Of a stretch of 64,000 nt of DNA, positions 9,879-19,190 are shown piece by piece. Numbering within the stretch: the stretch's first letter is position 1; each line of letters begins with the position of its first letter. The position numbers and the translations under genes are program-made. The stretch covers positions 744,001-808,000 of the forward strand of contig NZ_CP065958.1 in assembly GCF_041270065.1 (NCBI RefSeq), given 5' to 3'. The notes below the pieces were generated by a model, which searched no databases, was not told where the DNA came from, and saw nothing but the letters and a program-made list of their open reading frames with translations. Source of the DNA: Streptomyces fradiae. Its GTDB lineage: Bacteria > Actinomycetota > Actinomycetes > Streptomycetales > Streptomycetaceae.

Positions 9879-10689
9879 AGCCGCTCGCCGCCGCCCGCTG
9901 TTGGGCGATCCGTGCCGGGTCCCAGCCTCGGCGGGGGACGGAGTCCAGCAGGAGGCGGGTGTAGGGGTGTTCGGGGGTGGTGAGGACCCTGGACGTCGGG
10001 CCGGACTCGGCGATGCGGCCGTGGTGGAGGACCACGAGGTCGTCGGTGACGTGGCGGACGACGCCGAGGTCGTGGGTGACGAAGAGATAGCCGACGCCGG
10101 CCTCGCGGCGGATGCGGGTGAGGAGTTCGAGGATCTGGGCCTGGATGGAGACGTCGAGCGCGGCGACGGCCTCGTCGAGGACCAGGACCCGGGGTTCGGC
10201 GGCCAGCGCGCGGGCGATGGCGACGCGTTGGCGCTGGCCGCCGGAGAGGGCGCGGGGCAGGGCGGCGGCCTCGCGGGGGCCGAGGCCGACCTGGTCGAGG
10301 AGTTCGGCGACCCGGGCCCGGCGGGCGGCCGGGGCGAGGCGGAAGTGCAGGCGCAGCACCTCGTCGACGCAGCCGCCGACGGTGACGCGCGGGTCGAGCG
10401 AGAGATAGGGGTCCTGGAAGACCATCTGGATCTCGCGGGCGCGGGCGAGGCGTTCGGACCGGCCGCGGGGGCGGGCGGAGCGGTCGCGGCCGTCGAGGGT
10501 GACGGTGCCGGCGTCGGCGCGTTCGAGGCCGACGAGCATGCGGACGGTGGTGGTCTTGCCGCTGCCCGACTCGCCGACGATGCCGAGGGAGGAGCCGGGG
10601 GCGAGGGTGAAGGAGACGTCGTCGACGGCGGTGTGGGCGCCGTACGTCTTGCGCAGTCCGCGCACCACGAGTCCAGGGGCGGAGGTCAC
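9877..10689 (-). CDS. Oligopeptide ABC transporter ATP-binding protein (OppF/DppF type)
   Basis: This 270-residue ATPase energises the importer encoded upstream. Walker A is GESGSGKTT near residue 38, the signature is LSGGQRQR, and the Walker B region reads VLVLDEAVAALD, with Ala-Val where most relatives have Pro-Thr/Ser. The C-terminal HPYT-RLLLDSVP segment is typical of the Opp/Dpp subfamily. It is the last gene of a five-gene operon. Its GTG start overlaps the preceding stop (GTGA), so it should be made in step with its partner ATPase. Confidence 0.92.
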   Translation of the reverse strand: MTSAPGLVVRGLRKTYGAHTAVDDVSFTLAPGSSLGIVGESGSGKTTTVRMLVGLERADAGTVTLDGRDRSARPRGRSERLARAREIQMVFQDPYLSLDPRVTVGGCVDEVLRLHFRLAPAARRARVAELLDQVGLGPREAAALPRALSGGQRQRVAIARALAAEPRVLVLDEAVAALDVSIQAQILELLTRIRREAGVGYLFVTHDLGVVRHVTDDLVVLHHGRIAESGPTSRVLTTPEHPYTRLLLDSVPRRGWDPARIAQQRAAASG

Positions 10690-11684
10690 AGCAGGATCCC
10701 TTCGTCGGCGCGGTGGCAGGCGGCGTGCCCGGTGCCGTGCGCCGCGAGGGCGGGCACCTCGGCCGTGCAGCGCTCCACCGCGTGCGGGCAGCGGGCCGCG
10801 AAGGCGCAGCCGGGCGGGGCCTCGGCGACCGAGACGGGGCGGCCCGCGATGGGGGCGGGCGGGGGCGCGCCGGGGTCGAGGCGCGGGGTGCAGGAGAGCA
10901 GGCCCGCGGTGTAGGGGTGGCGGGGCCGGTCGAAGAGCTCGCCGGTGCGGCCGGTCTCGACGATGCGGCCGGCGTACATCACGTACACCCGGTCGCAGAT
11001 GGCGGCGGCGAGTTCGAGGTCGTGGGTGACGAAGAGGAGTCCGGTGCCGCGTTCGGCCTGGAGGCGGGTGAGGATCGCGATGATCTCGGCCTGGGTGGTG
11101 ACGTCGAGCGCTGTGGTGGGTTCGTCGGCGACGAGGAGGGCGGGGTCGGCGGCGAGCGCGGCGGCGATGACGACCCGCTGGAGCATGCCGCCGGAGAACT
11201 CGTGCGGGTGGCGGCGCAGGGCGCCGCGCGGGTCGCGGATGCCGACGGCGGCGAGGAGTTCCTCGGCGCGCGCGGTGGCCTTGGCGGCGGGGACGCCGGT
11301 GGCGCGCAGGCCCTCGGTGACGAAGTCGCCGACGCGGCGCAGCGGGTTGACGGAGGCGCGCGGGTCCTGGAAGACCATGGCGACCTCGCGGGCGCGCAGG
11401 TCGGCGAGGGCGGCGCGGTCCAGGCCGAGGACGTCGCGGCCGGCGACCCGGACCTCGCCGGTGACGCGGGCGCGGGCGGGCAGCAGGCCGAGGACGCTGC
11501 GGCAGGCGACGGACTTGCCGGAGCCGGACTCGCCGACGAGGCCGACGGTCTCGCCGGGGGCGACGGTGAGCCGGACGCCGTCGAGAAGGGGGCGGGCGGC
11601 ACGGCCGTCGGGCAGTTCGAGGGTGAGGCCGTCGATCTCCAGGACGTCGCCGCCGGTGCTGTGCTGGCTCATGGGTGGGGTCAT
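10686..11684 (-). CDS. Oligopeptide ABC transporter ATP-binding protein (OppD/DppD type)
   Basis: This is a 332-residue ATPase and the second nucleotide-binding subunit of the importer. Walker A is GESGSGKSV, the signature is FSGGMLQR and Walker B is LLVADEPTTALD. The Opp/Dpp C-terminal extension carries HPYTAGLLSCTPRLD and a Cys-rich stretch GCAFAARCPHAVERC, where a metal or Fe-S site is found in relatives. Two in-frame ATGs (11684 and 11672) sit in a direct repeat of GGGTGGGGTCAT, and neither has a purine-rich SD. Start by reinitiation from the permease gene eight bases upstream is likely. Confidence 0.9.
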   Translation of the reverse strand: MTPPMSQHSTGGDVLEIDGLTLELPDGRAARPLLDGVRLTVAPGETVGLVGESGSGKSVACRSVLGLLPARARVTGEVRVAGRDVLGLDRAALADLRAREVAMVFQDPRASVNPLRRVGDFVTEGLRATGVPAAKATARAEELLAAVGIRDPRGALRRHPHEFSGGMLQRVVIAAALAADPALLVADEPTTALDVTTQAEIIAILTRLQAERGTGLLFVTHDLELAAAICDRVYVMYAGRIVETGRTGELFDRPRHPYTAGLLSCTPRLDPGAPPPAPIAGRPVSVAEAPPGCAFAARCPHAVERCTAEVPALAAHGTGHAACHRADEGILL

Positions 11685-11692
11685 GGGTGGGG

Positions 11693-12586
11693 TCAGCGCT
11701 CCCGCTTCGCGATCCGGTCGGCGAGGCCCTCGCCGACGATGCCGAACGCCACGACGGCGAGGACGATGCAGAACGACGGGGCGAGCGCGGGCAGCATCGC
11801 GCCCTGCTGGATCGCCGACTGCCCGTCGTTGATCATGGCGCCCCAGTCGGCGGTGGGCGGCTGCACGCCGAAGCCGAGGAAGGAGAGGGCGGCCAGGTCC
11901 ATCAGCGCGTAGCCGAAGTTCATCGCGGACTGGGCGAGCACGGTGGGCGCGATGTTGGGCAGCAGGTGGCGCAGGCAGATGGTCCAGCCGGACCAGCCCT
12001 GGACGACGTACGACTCGATGTAGGGCCGTGCCTTCTCCTGGCGGGCGATGCCGCGGACGAGGCGTCCGACGTACGGGGTGTAGGCGACGGCCATGGCGGC
12101 GACGGGTGCGGTCATGCCGGAGCCGACGACGGCGACCAGCATGATCGCGAGGAGCAGTCCGGGGACGGCGAAGACCAGGTCCATGGAGCGGGAGAGCAGG
12201 GTGTCGGCCCAGCCGCCGCGCCAGCCGGCGACGACGCCGAGGACCAGGCCGAGGACGGTGGACACGGCGACGACGAGCAGCGGTCCGAGGAGTCCGGTGC
12301 GGGCGCCGTGCAGCAGCCGGGACAGGATGTCGCGGCCGGACTGGTCGGTGCCGAGGAGGTGGTCGCCGCTCGTGCCGACGAGGCTGGCGGACAGGTCGAT
12401 GGCCTCGGGGTCGTACGGGGCGAGCAGCGGGGCCAGGGCGGCGACGAGGACCAGTGCGGCGAGGACGACGAGGGCGGTGGTGAACAGCGGGCCCTGTCCG
12501 CCGAGGGCGCGCAGCCGGCGCAGGCCGGGGCGTCTGCGCAGCGCGGCCGCGGGGTCGGCGGCCCCGGTGGGTGCGGTGAGGGTCAT
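11693..12586 (-). CDS. Oligopeptide ABC transporter permease (OppC/DppC type)
   Basis: This is a 297-residue inner-membrane permease. An N-terminal helix (FTTALVVLAALVLVAALAP) precedes the periplasm-facing loop with HLLGTDQSGRDILSRLL, the hallmark of the OppC family. The binding-protein-dependent transport domain follows with the cytoplasmic EAA-type coupling loop (ESYVVQGWSGWTICLRHLLP). It should pair with the OppB-like permease. The ATG overlaps the upstream stop (ATGA). Confidence 0.93.
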   Translation of the reverse strand: MTLTAPTGAADPAAALRRRPGLRRLRALGGQGPLFTTALVVLAALVLVAALAPLLAPYDPEAIDLSASLVGTSGDHLLGTDQSGRDILSRLLHGARTGLLGPLLVVAVSTVLGLVLGVVAGWRGGWADTLLSRSMDLVFAVPGLLLAIMLVAVVGSGMTAPVAAMAVAYTPYVGRLVRGIARQEKARPYIESYVVQGWSGWTICLRHLLPNIAPTVLAQSAMNFGYALMDLAALSFLGFGVQPPTADWGAMINDGQSAIQQGAMLPALAPSFCIVLAVVAFGIVGEGLADRIAKRER

Positions 12587-13551
12587 GAGGGGCCTTCTCC
12601 GTGGGTGAGCAGGCTGAGCCGGGGGTCGATGAGCGGGGCGAGGAGGTCGACGGCGAGGTTGGCGAGGACGAAGGCGGCGACGCTGAGCAGGGTGATGGCC
12701 TGGACGACGGCGAAGTCCTTGGCGGTGACGGACTGGACGAGGAGGGAGCCGAGGCCGGGGACGTCGAAGGCGGTCTCGACGACGGAGGTGGTGACGAGGA
12801 GTCCGGCGAGCATGGTGCCGCCGACGGTGACGACGGGGCCGAGGCTGTTGCGCAGTACGTGCCGGCGGACGACGGTGCGGCCGGCGACTCCGCGGGCGCG
12901 GGCCACCTCGACGTGGTCGCGGCCGAGTTCGTCGAGCATCGCGGAGCGGGTGACGCGGGCGAGCAGTCCGGCGAAGGTGGTGGCGAGGGCGAAGGCGGGC
13001 AGGGTGAGGTGGTAGAGGCGGTCGCCGAGGCCTGCTGGGGTACCGCCGGGTCCGGGGAACCAGCCGAGCTGGACCGAGAACAGCGACACCAGGGCGATGG
13101 CGCTGACGAACGACGGTGTGGCGGTGGCGATGCCGGTGCCGATGAGGACGAGCCGGTCGACGAGGCCGGGGCGCAGGGCGGCGAGCACGCCCGCGGTGAC
13201 GCCGCCGACGGCGACGAGCAGGGCCGCGTACGCCACGAGCAGCACGGTGCCGGTGAAGCGGGAGCCGAGCAGGGCCGAGACGTCCTGGTGGTACTGGGCG
13301 GAGCGCCCGAAGTCGCCGCGCAGGACGTCGCCGAGCCAGCCGGCGTACTGCGCGGCGAGCGGGTCGTCGAGGTGGTGCTCGGCGCGCAGCGCGGCCACCG
13401 TCTCGGGGGTGGCGGGGCGGCCGTGGAGCAGGAAGGAGACGGGGTCGCCGGGGGCGAGGTGGATGCTCGCGAAGACCACGAACGAGGTGACGAGCAGGAC
13501 GCCGAGGAGGCCGGCGAGCCGTCCGAGGAGATAGCGGGTGAGTCCGTTCAT
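12583..13551 (-). CDS. Oligopeptide ABC transporter permease (OppB/DppB type)
   Basis: This is a 322-residue permease. It starts with the family N-terminus (YLLGRLAGLLGVLLVTSFVV ... LAPGDPV) and contains a long extracytoplasmic loop with DDPLAAQYAGWLGDVLRGDFG. The coupling loop is EVARARGVAGRTVVRRHVLRN and the C-terminal motif is GSLLVQSVTAKDFAVVQA. Start and stop codons interlock with both neighbours (TGATG with the binding protein, ATGA with OppC), so the operon is translated as a unit. Confidence 0.93.
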   Translation of the reverse strand: MNGLTRYLLGRLAGLLGVLLVTSFVVFASIHLAPGDPVSFLLHGRPATPETVAALRAEHHLDDPLAAQYAGWLGDVLRGDFGRSAQYHQDVSALLGSRFTGTVLLVAYAALLVAVGGVTAGVLAALRPGLVDRLVLIGTGIATATPSFVSAIALVSLFSVQLGWFPGPGGTPAGLGDRLYHLTLPAFALATTFAGLLARVTRSAMLDELGRDHVEVARARGVAGRTVVRRHVLRNSLGPVVTVGGTMLAGLLVTTSVVETAFDVPGLGSLLVQSVTAKDFAVVQAITLLSVAAFVLANLAVDLLAPLIDPRLSLLTHGEGPS

Positions 13552-15182
13552 CAGCGTGCGGCGCCGATCGTCGCGGCCCAGGGGTAGTAGAGCTGGGCGA
13601 TGCCGGTGGGGGCGCCGGTGACGCGGTTGCCGAGGAAGACCGAGTAGGGCGCCTCGTAGACCGGGATGATCGGCAGTTCGCGTACGGCGATCTTCTGGAG
13701 CTCGTTGGTGAGGTCGCTGCGCGGGCCGGGGTCGGCGGCGGCGATGGCCCGGTCGAAGGCGGCGTCGTAGCCGGGATCGGACCAGTTGCCGTAGTTCCCG
13801 AAGTCGCCGGTGCGCAGGTACTGGTAGAACTCCAGCGGGTCGGGGGTGTTGTCGTAGCCGTTGGTGATGACGAGGTCGAGTCCCTTGCGGGCGTTCGGGT
13901 CGACGAAGATGCTGCTGTACGCCTCGGGGGCGACGGCCTTGAGGCGCACGTCGAGGCCGATCTCGCGGCCGGCGGCCTGGACGGCGTTGGCGACGACGCT
14001 GATCTCGGGGGCGAGGCTGCTGGTGACGAGGGTGACGGGCTTGCCGGTGGCGCCGGCCTCCTCGACGAGGGCCTTGGCGGCGGCGACGTCGCGGACCGGG
14101 TCGGGCAGTTCCTTGTAGTAGCCCTCGGTGCGCTCGGGACGCAGGGCCCAGGCGCCGCGGGCCGCGGGGGCCTTGGCGGGGATGCCGACGCCGCCGGCGG
14201 CGGCCTTGATGATGTTCTCGCGGTCGAGGGCCAGGGAGAGGGCCTTGCGCACCTTGAGGTCGCCGAGGGTGCCCTGGAAGTTCAGGACGGCGAGGTTGGC
14301 GGCGGCGGTGTTGGGGCCGAAGTGCACCTTGCCCTTGTCGCTCGCCCGGAGCTGGGCGAGCGAGGAGGACGGGACCATGTAGCCGCCGTCGGCGGTGCCG
14401 GTGAGGAAGGCGTTGGTGCGGGCGGCTGAGTCCTCGGTGAAGGTGAAGCGGACCGTGTCGGTCTTGGGCGTGAGCTTCTTGTCCCAGTAGCCGGGGTGCT
14501 TCTTGAGGGTGATCGACTCGCCCTGCTGCCACTTCTCCAGGGCGTACGGACCGGTGCAGTTGACCTTGCCGCCGGGGACGCCGTACTCCTTGCCGGCCTT
14601 GGCGAGGAAGGCGGCGCTCTCGATGGTGCCGGGCGAGGCGGCCATGAGTTCGTTGAGCAGCATGTCGGGCTTGGTCAGGCGCAGGGTGACCTGGAGCGGG
14701 CCGGTCTTCTCGACGGCCTTCACGTTCTTGAAGGCGGAGCCCCAGGGGGAGCCGGTGGCCGGGTCCATCTGGCGCTTGAGGGAGGCGACGACGTCGTCGG
14801 CGGTCAGAGGGGTGCCGTCGTGGAAGGTGACGCCGGGGCGCAGGGTGTAGACCCAGACCAGCGGGTCGGGGTTCTCCCACTTCACGGCGAGGCCGGGCTC
14901 GATCTTCAGGTCGGGGGTGACCCGGAGCAGCTGCTCGCAGACGTTGGCGAGGACCGTGTTGGGCGGGTAGTCGAAGGCCTGGGCGTAGTCGAGGGTGTAC
15001 GGCTCGGCGTACAGCGACCATGTGAGGGAGGGCAGCGGGCCCTTCGCCGGCGGCGCGAGCGGGGTGACGGTGTAGTCGCCGGGGCCGGTGCCGGTGGGCT
15101 TGGTGGCGCCGGAGCAGGCGGTCGCGGTGAGGGCGAGGGCGGCGGTGGCGGCGAGGAGCAGACCGAGTCTGGGCGTGCGCAA
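13551..15182 (-). CDS. Peptide-binding lipoprotein of an ABC importer (SBP family 5)
   Basis: This is a 543-residue extracellular solute-binding protein. The signal segment LGLLLAATAALALTATAC ends in a lipobox-like sequence, so Cys would be lipidated. It has the family 5 features GVTFHDGTPLTADDVVASL and LRKALSLALDRE-type motifs (here VRKALSLALDRENI). The TTG at 15182 is chosen because AAAGGGG lies nine bases upstream and the signal peptide follows at once. It is the first gene of the importer operon, and the promoter region holds the LacI-type operator. Ligands are probably peptides; nickel or plant-derived opines are alternatives in this family. Confidence 0.9.
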   Translation of the reverse strand: MRTPRLGLLLAATAALALTATACSGATKPTGTGPGDYTVTPLAPPAKGPLPSLTWSLYAEPYTLDYAQAFDYPPNTVLANVCEQLLRVTPDLKIEPGLAVKWENPDPLVWVYTLRPGVTFHDGTPLTADDVVASLKRQMDPATGSPWGSAFKNVKAVEKTGPLQVTLRLTKPDMLLNELMAASPGTIESAAFLAKAGKEYGVPGGKVNCTGPYALEKWQQGESITLKKHPGYWDKKLTPKTDTVRFTFTEDSAARTNAFLTGTADGGYMVPSSSLAQLRASDKGKVHFGPNTAAANLAVLNFQGTLGDLKVRKALSLALDRENIIKAAAGGVGIPAKAPAARGAWALRPERTEGYYKELPDPVRDVAAAKALVEEAGATGKPVTLVTSSLAPEISVVANAVQAAGREIGLDVRLKAVAPEAYSSIFVDPNARKGLDLVITNGYDNTPDPLEFYQYLRTGDFGNYGNWSDPGYDAAFDRAIAAADPGPRSDLTNELQKIAVRELPIIPVYEAPYSVFLGNRVTGAPTGIAQLYYPWAATIGAAR

Positions 15183-15254
15183 GGAGACCCACCCCTTTAC
15201 GGGTGTAGTGACGGGGGGCTTGGGGCTGTGGGGGAGGAATGGAGCGAGTATTGA

Positions 15255-15319
15255 TGCGGGAACGTTCCCGCACAAGGGTTTCCGAGACCTTTCCGGAGAC
15301 TTTGCGGGAACGGTTCTGC
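15255..15319. promoter_or_regulatory. LacI-type operators between importer operon and regulator
   Basis: TGCGGGAACGTTCCCGCA (15255-15272) is a perfect 18-bp palindrome with a central CG, the classic LacI-family form. A second, degenerate copy at 15303-15319 keeps the left ten bases TGCGGGAACG exactly. The centres are about 48 bp apart. They lie between the divergent binding-protein and lacI-like genes, so the regulator probably controls both. Confidence 0.85.
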
Positions 15320-15348
15320 TGAGGTCAGCGAGGTGGCAGCATCGGGAC

Positions 15349-16398
15349 GTGACCACACGCGAACCCGATGCCGGGCATGCCGGGGCGAGCCGCGGCGGGG
15401 CGGCCGCGCCCCGGGTGCGGCTCGTCGACGTCGCCCGCGAGGCGGGCCTGTCCAAGACCACCGTGTCCGCCGCGCTCAACGGCACCGGGCGGCTCTCCCC
15501 CGCCGTGCGGGAGAAGGCGGTCGAGACCGCGCGGCGGATGGGCTACCGGCCCAACGCGACGGCGCGCCAGCTGCGCGCCGGGCGGGCCCGGCTGATCGGC
15601 TACGTGGTCGGCGAGTTCGCCGGCGAGCCCTGGACGTATCTCGACTCGCCGTACTTCGCGCAGCTCACCGGTGCGACGTCCGCGGCCGCGCTGCGGCACG
15701 GCTACGCCCTGGTGATGCTGCCCGCCGGGACGCTCCAGCGGGAGTGGGCCGATCTGCCCCTGGAGGCGGTGATCGTGGCCGATCCCGTCGAGGACGATCC
15801 GCTGGTCGAGGACTTCCTGGCGGCCCGGATCCCGGTCTTCAGCGACGCCTCGGTCGCGGGCCGGGAGGGCGCGCACTGGGTCGACCTGGACACCGACGCG
15901 GCGGTACGGGAGTGCCTGGAGCACCTGCGGGCGGGCGGCGCCCGGCGGACCGCGCTGGTGCTGCCCGACAGCACCACCCGGTTCCACCGGCAGATGCTCG
16001 CGGCGTACCGCGCCTGGTGCGCCGCGCACGGGGCCGAGGAGCTGGTGACCCTCGTCCCCGAGCCGGGCAACGGTCCGGTGGTACGGGCGGTCGAGCGGGC
16101 CCTGACCGCCGAGCCGCGGCCGGACGGCCTGTTCGTGGTCGCGGAGGCCAGTCCGCCGCTGGTCATGGACGCGGCCCGGCGGCTCGGCCTGGCCGCGCCC
16201 CGGGACGTACGTGTGGTCTGCGTCAGCGAGGACGAGTCGGCCGCCCACGCGGATCCACCGGTCAGCACGCTGAGCCTGCGCCCGGTCGAGGTCGCCGAGA
16301 AGGGCATGGCCCTGCTCGTGGCCGCACTGGAGGGCGGGAGCAGCACGCCCCCCGGCGTGCTGCTCACCGCCCGGCTGGAGGTGCGGGCCTCGTCGTGA
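15349..16398 (+). CDS. LacI-family transcriptional regulator
   Basis: This is a 349-residue repressor-type protein. The helix-turn-helix with hinge is at residues ~25-70 (VRLVDVAREAGLSKTTVSAA ... GYRPNATARQLR), followed by a periplasmic-binding-protein-like ligand domain. GTG at 15349 gives a normal ~20-residue lead into the DNA-binding domain. It is divergent from the peptide importer operon and the perfect palindrome lies between them, so local repression relieved by a transported compound or its breakdown product is the likely mode. Confidence 0.93.
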   Translation: MTTREPDAGHAGASRGGAAAPRVRLVDVAREAGLSKTTVSAALNGTGRLSPAVREKAVETARRMGYRPNATARQLRAGRARLIGYVVGEFAGEPWTYLDSPYFAQLTGATSAAALRHGYALVMLPAGTLQREWADLPLEAVIVADPVEDDPLVEDFLAARIPVFSDASVAGREGAHWVDLDTDAAVRECLEHLRAGGARRTALVLPDSTTRFHRQMLAAYRAWCAAHGAEELVTLVPEPGNGPVVRAVERALTAEPRPDGLFVVAEASPPLVMDAARRLGLAAPRDVRVVCVSEDESAAHADPPVSTLSLRPVEVAEKGMALLVAALEGGSSTPPGVLLTARLEVRASS

Positions 16399-16560
16399 CT
16401 CCCGTATGACGCGGTGGGGCGTCCCGGGGCCCGCGAGGCCGTCCCCCGGCCCGCCAGGGCCGAGTGGAACACCGAGCGCGCGGGCCGGGCGGGGGCGGGC
16501 CGACCGGAACGCTCCCCCGGCAGCCCCGGCTCCGCCGGTGGGAGACGTGGTGGACATCGT

Positions 16561-18195
16561 CTAGGCCCCGTGGACGCGGGTGCCGCCGACGAAGGTCTGC
16601 TCGACGCGGGCGTCGGCGATCTCCTCGGGCGGGGCGGTGAGGATGTCGCGGTCGAGGACGACGAGGTCGGCGAGGTGGCCGGGGCGGAGGCTGCCGGTGT
16701 CGTCGTGGCCGTTGGCGTGGGCGGAGCCCGCGGTGTAGGCGGCGAGCGCGGTGGTGAGGTCGATGCGCTGCTCGGGGAGGAAGACCCGGCCGTCGGTGGC
16801 GCCGGGTTCGGCGCGGTTGACGGCGACATGGAGGCCGGCGAGCGGGTCCGGGCTGCTGACCGGCCAGTCGCTGCCCGCCACCAGGGTGGCGCCGGCGCGG
16901 AGAAGGGCGCCGAACGGGTACTGCCAGGCGGCGCGTTCGGGCCCGAGGAAGGGGATGGTCAGCTCGTCCATCTGCGGTTCGTGCGCGGCCCACAGCGGCT
17001 GGATGTTGGCGAGCGCGCCGAGCCGGGCGAAGCGGGCGATGTCCTCGGGGTGGACCACCTGGAGGTGGGCCAGGTGGTGCCGGTTGCCGCGCCGGCCGTT
17101 GGCGGTGACGGCGGCCTCGATCGCGTCCAGGGCCTCCCGGACGGCGCGGTCGCCGAGCGCGTGGAAGTGCACCTGGAAGTCGAGGGCGTCGAGCGCGGTG
17201 ACATGGCCGCGCAGCGCCTCGGGGTCGACGAAGCTCATCCCGGTGTTGGCGGTGGCGCAGCCGCAGCCGTCGAGGTAGGGGCTGGTCAGGGCGGCGGTGA
17301 AGTTCTCGGCGATGCCGTCCTGCATGATCTTCACCGAGCCGGCGCGGAACCGGCCGTGGCTCAACTTCGCGCGCCGGTCCACGAGTTCGGGGATCTGCTC
17401 GGCGCCGCGCGCGCGGTCCCACCACAGCGCGCCGGTGACCCTGGCGGTGAGGGTGCCGTCCTGGGCGGCGGCGAGATACGCGTCGGAGGGGTCGGGGCGG
17501 CCGGCGAACTCGCCGAGGATGGCGTCCTGCCAGCCGGTGATGCCGAGCGAGTGGAGCAGGGCCTGGGCGCGCAGCAGTCCGGCGACGCGGTCGGCGGTGG
17601 TGCCGGGCGGGACCAGCCGGGAGACCAGGGCCGCCGCGCCTTCCTGGAGGACGCCGGTGGGGTGGCCGTCGGCGTCCCGCTCGATGCGGCCGTCGGCCGG
17701 GTCGGGGGTGTCGGCGGTTATCCCGGCGAGTTCCAGGGCGCGGGAGTTGGCCCAGGCGCCGTGGTGATCACGGTTGACCAGGAGGACCGGGCGGTCGGAG
17801 ACGAGCGCGTCGAGCAACTGCCGGGTGGGCAGGCCGCCTTCGAAGCTCTCCATGGACCAGCCGCCGCCGGTGATCCACGCGTGGTCGGGGTGGTCGGCGG
17901 CGAAGCCGGCGATGATCCGCCGGTAGTCGTCGACGCCGGTGGTGCCGCTGAGGTCGCACTCGGCCAGCTCGACGCCTCCGTACACGGCGTGGATGTGGGC
18001 GTCCTGGAAGCCGGGGATCAGCAACTTGCCGGTGAGGTCGACGACTTCGGTCGCCGGGCCGACGAGTTCGCGCACCTCGTCGTGGCCGACGGCGATGATC
18101 CGCTCGCCGATGACGGCGAGCGAGGTGGCCCGGGTGCGGGCCGGGTCGCCGGTGAAGACGGGACCACCGGTGAAGACCAGGTCGGCCGTGGTCAT
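16561..18195 (-). CDS. YtcJ-like metal-dependent amidohydrolase
   Basis: This is a 544-residue member of amidohydrolase family 3. The metal-binding HxH is in PGFQDAHIHAVYGG (His67, His69). Later metal or active-site positions are visible in FHALGDRAV and AGSDWPVSSPDPL near the C-terminus. Relatives hydrolyse N-acyl, formamide or similar C-N bonds, mostly with undefined substrates. There is no signal peptide. ATG 18195 has AGGAG seven bases upstream, and the peptide before it is not family-like. It is divergent from a TetR gene, next to a peptide importer and an amino-compound oxidoreductase, which suggests use of imported amides. Confidence 0.88.
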   Translation of the reverse strand: MTTADLVFTGGPVFTGDPARTRATSLAVIGERIIAVGHDEVRELVGPATEVVDLTGKLLIPGFQDAHIHAVYGGVELAECDLSGTTGVDDYRRIIAGFAADHPDHAWITGGGWSMESFEGGLPTRQLLDALVSDRPVLLVNRDHHGAWANSRALELAGITADTPDPADGRIERDADGHPTGVLQEGAAALVSRLVPPGTTADRVAGLLRAQALLHSLGITGWQDAILGEFAGRPDPSDAYLAAAQDGTLTARVTGALWWDRARGAEQIPELVDRRAKLSHGRFRAGSVKIMQDGIAENFTAALTSPYLDGCGCATANTGMSFVDPEALRGHVTALDALDFQVHFHALGDRAVREALDAIEAAVTANGRRGNRHHLAHLQVVHPEDIARFARLGALANIQPLWAAHEPQMDELTIPFLGPERAAWQYPFGALLRAGATLVAGSDWPVSSPDPLAGLHVAVNRAEPGATDGRVFLPEQRIDLTTALAAYTAGSAHANGHDDTGSLRPGHLADLVVLDRDILTAPPEEIADARVEQTFVGGTRVHGA

Positions 18196-18321
18196 CTGCG
18201 TACTCCTGGAGGGTGAGGGAGCCCCGGAAGAGGGGTGGGGAGGGAGGTGCGCCATGCAACCGCCGCCCCCGTTCGAACGTCAAGGGTGTTGTCGTAAGCG
18301 CTCCCCCGGTAGGGTCCGGCC

Positions 18322-19032
18322 ATGGCCGAACGAGTGGTTCCGGAGGGCCGGCGGCAGCGCCGCCGCCCCACCAAGCAGGGCACCGTGCTCTCCGAGCGGG
18401 TGATCGTCGAGACGGCGCTGCGGCTCGTGGCCCAGCACGGCGCGGAGGCGTTGTCCGTACGGCGTCTGGGCGCCGCCCTGGGCTCCGACCCCAGCGCGCT
18501 GTACCGCTACTTCCGCAACACCGACGACCTGCTGCTCGCCCTCGCCGACGAGATGGTCGGCCGGGCACAGGCGGGCTGGCGGGCCACCGGCGAGTGGCGG
18601 GCCGACCTGCGCGAGATCGCCCTGCGCATCCACGCCGCCTACCTGGCGAACCCGCAGGTCGCGGCGCTCGCCGCACACCGCACGACGGGCCGCGCGCACG
18701 AGACCCGCGCGGTCGAGGCGATCCTCGGCGTGCTGCGCCGCGCCGGCCTCCCGGACGCGGAGGCGGTCCGGATCTACCACGCCTTCGTCGACCAGGCCCT
18801 GGCCTTCGCCGCCCTCGACGCCGCCGCCCTCGCCCTGCCGGAACCGGCCCGCGAGGCCGACGAGCAGGTCTGGCACGCGGCCTACGGCAAGCTCTCGCCC
18901 GACACCCACCCGAACGTGGCGGCGACCTACCCGCTGCTCGCGGCGGACATGCGGGACAGCGGCCACCCCTTCGCGCTCGAACTGATGCTGGACGCGGTGG
19001 GGGCGCGGCTCGCAGCGCTCGGGGAGAGATAG
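18322..19032 (+). CDS. TetR-family transcriptional regulator
   Basis: This is a 236-residue regulator. A basic N-terminal tail (GRRQRRRPTKQG) precedes the TetR helix-turn-helix at ~25-70 (LSVRRLGAALGSDPSALYRYF). The C-terminal ligand domain is all helical. It is divergent from the amidohydrolase across a 126-bp region that contains the short palindrome CGTTCGAACG at 18270-18279, a possible but weak operator. It precedes the oxidoreductase on the same strand. The effector is unknown. Confidence 0.9.
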   Translation: MAERVVPEGRRQRRRPTKQGTVLSERVIVETALRLVAQHGAEALSVRRLGAALGSDPSALYRYFRNTDDLLLALADEMVGRAQAGWRATGEWRADLREIALRIHAAYLANPQVAALAAHRTTGRAHETRAVEAILGVLRRAGLPDAEAVRIYHAFVDQALAFAALDAAALALPEPAREADEQVWHAAYGKLSPDTHPNVAATYPLLAADMRDSGHPFALELMLDAVGARLAALGER

Positions 19033-19190
19033 GGGACCCGGTTCCGGGCGCGGGACCGGCGGCCCGGGACCGGTCGGCGGCGCTTACGTCAACACCATTG
19101 ACGGAAATCCGCCGCGCCCGGTCTCATGGCGGCACTTCGAAGGCGTGCGGCCCCGAGGCCCCGCCTCCGCGATCCGAAGGAGCACCGCCC

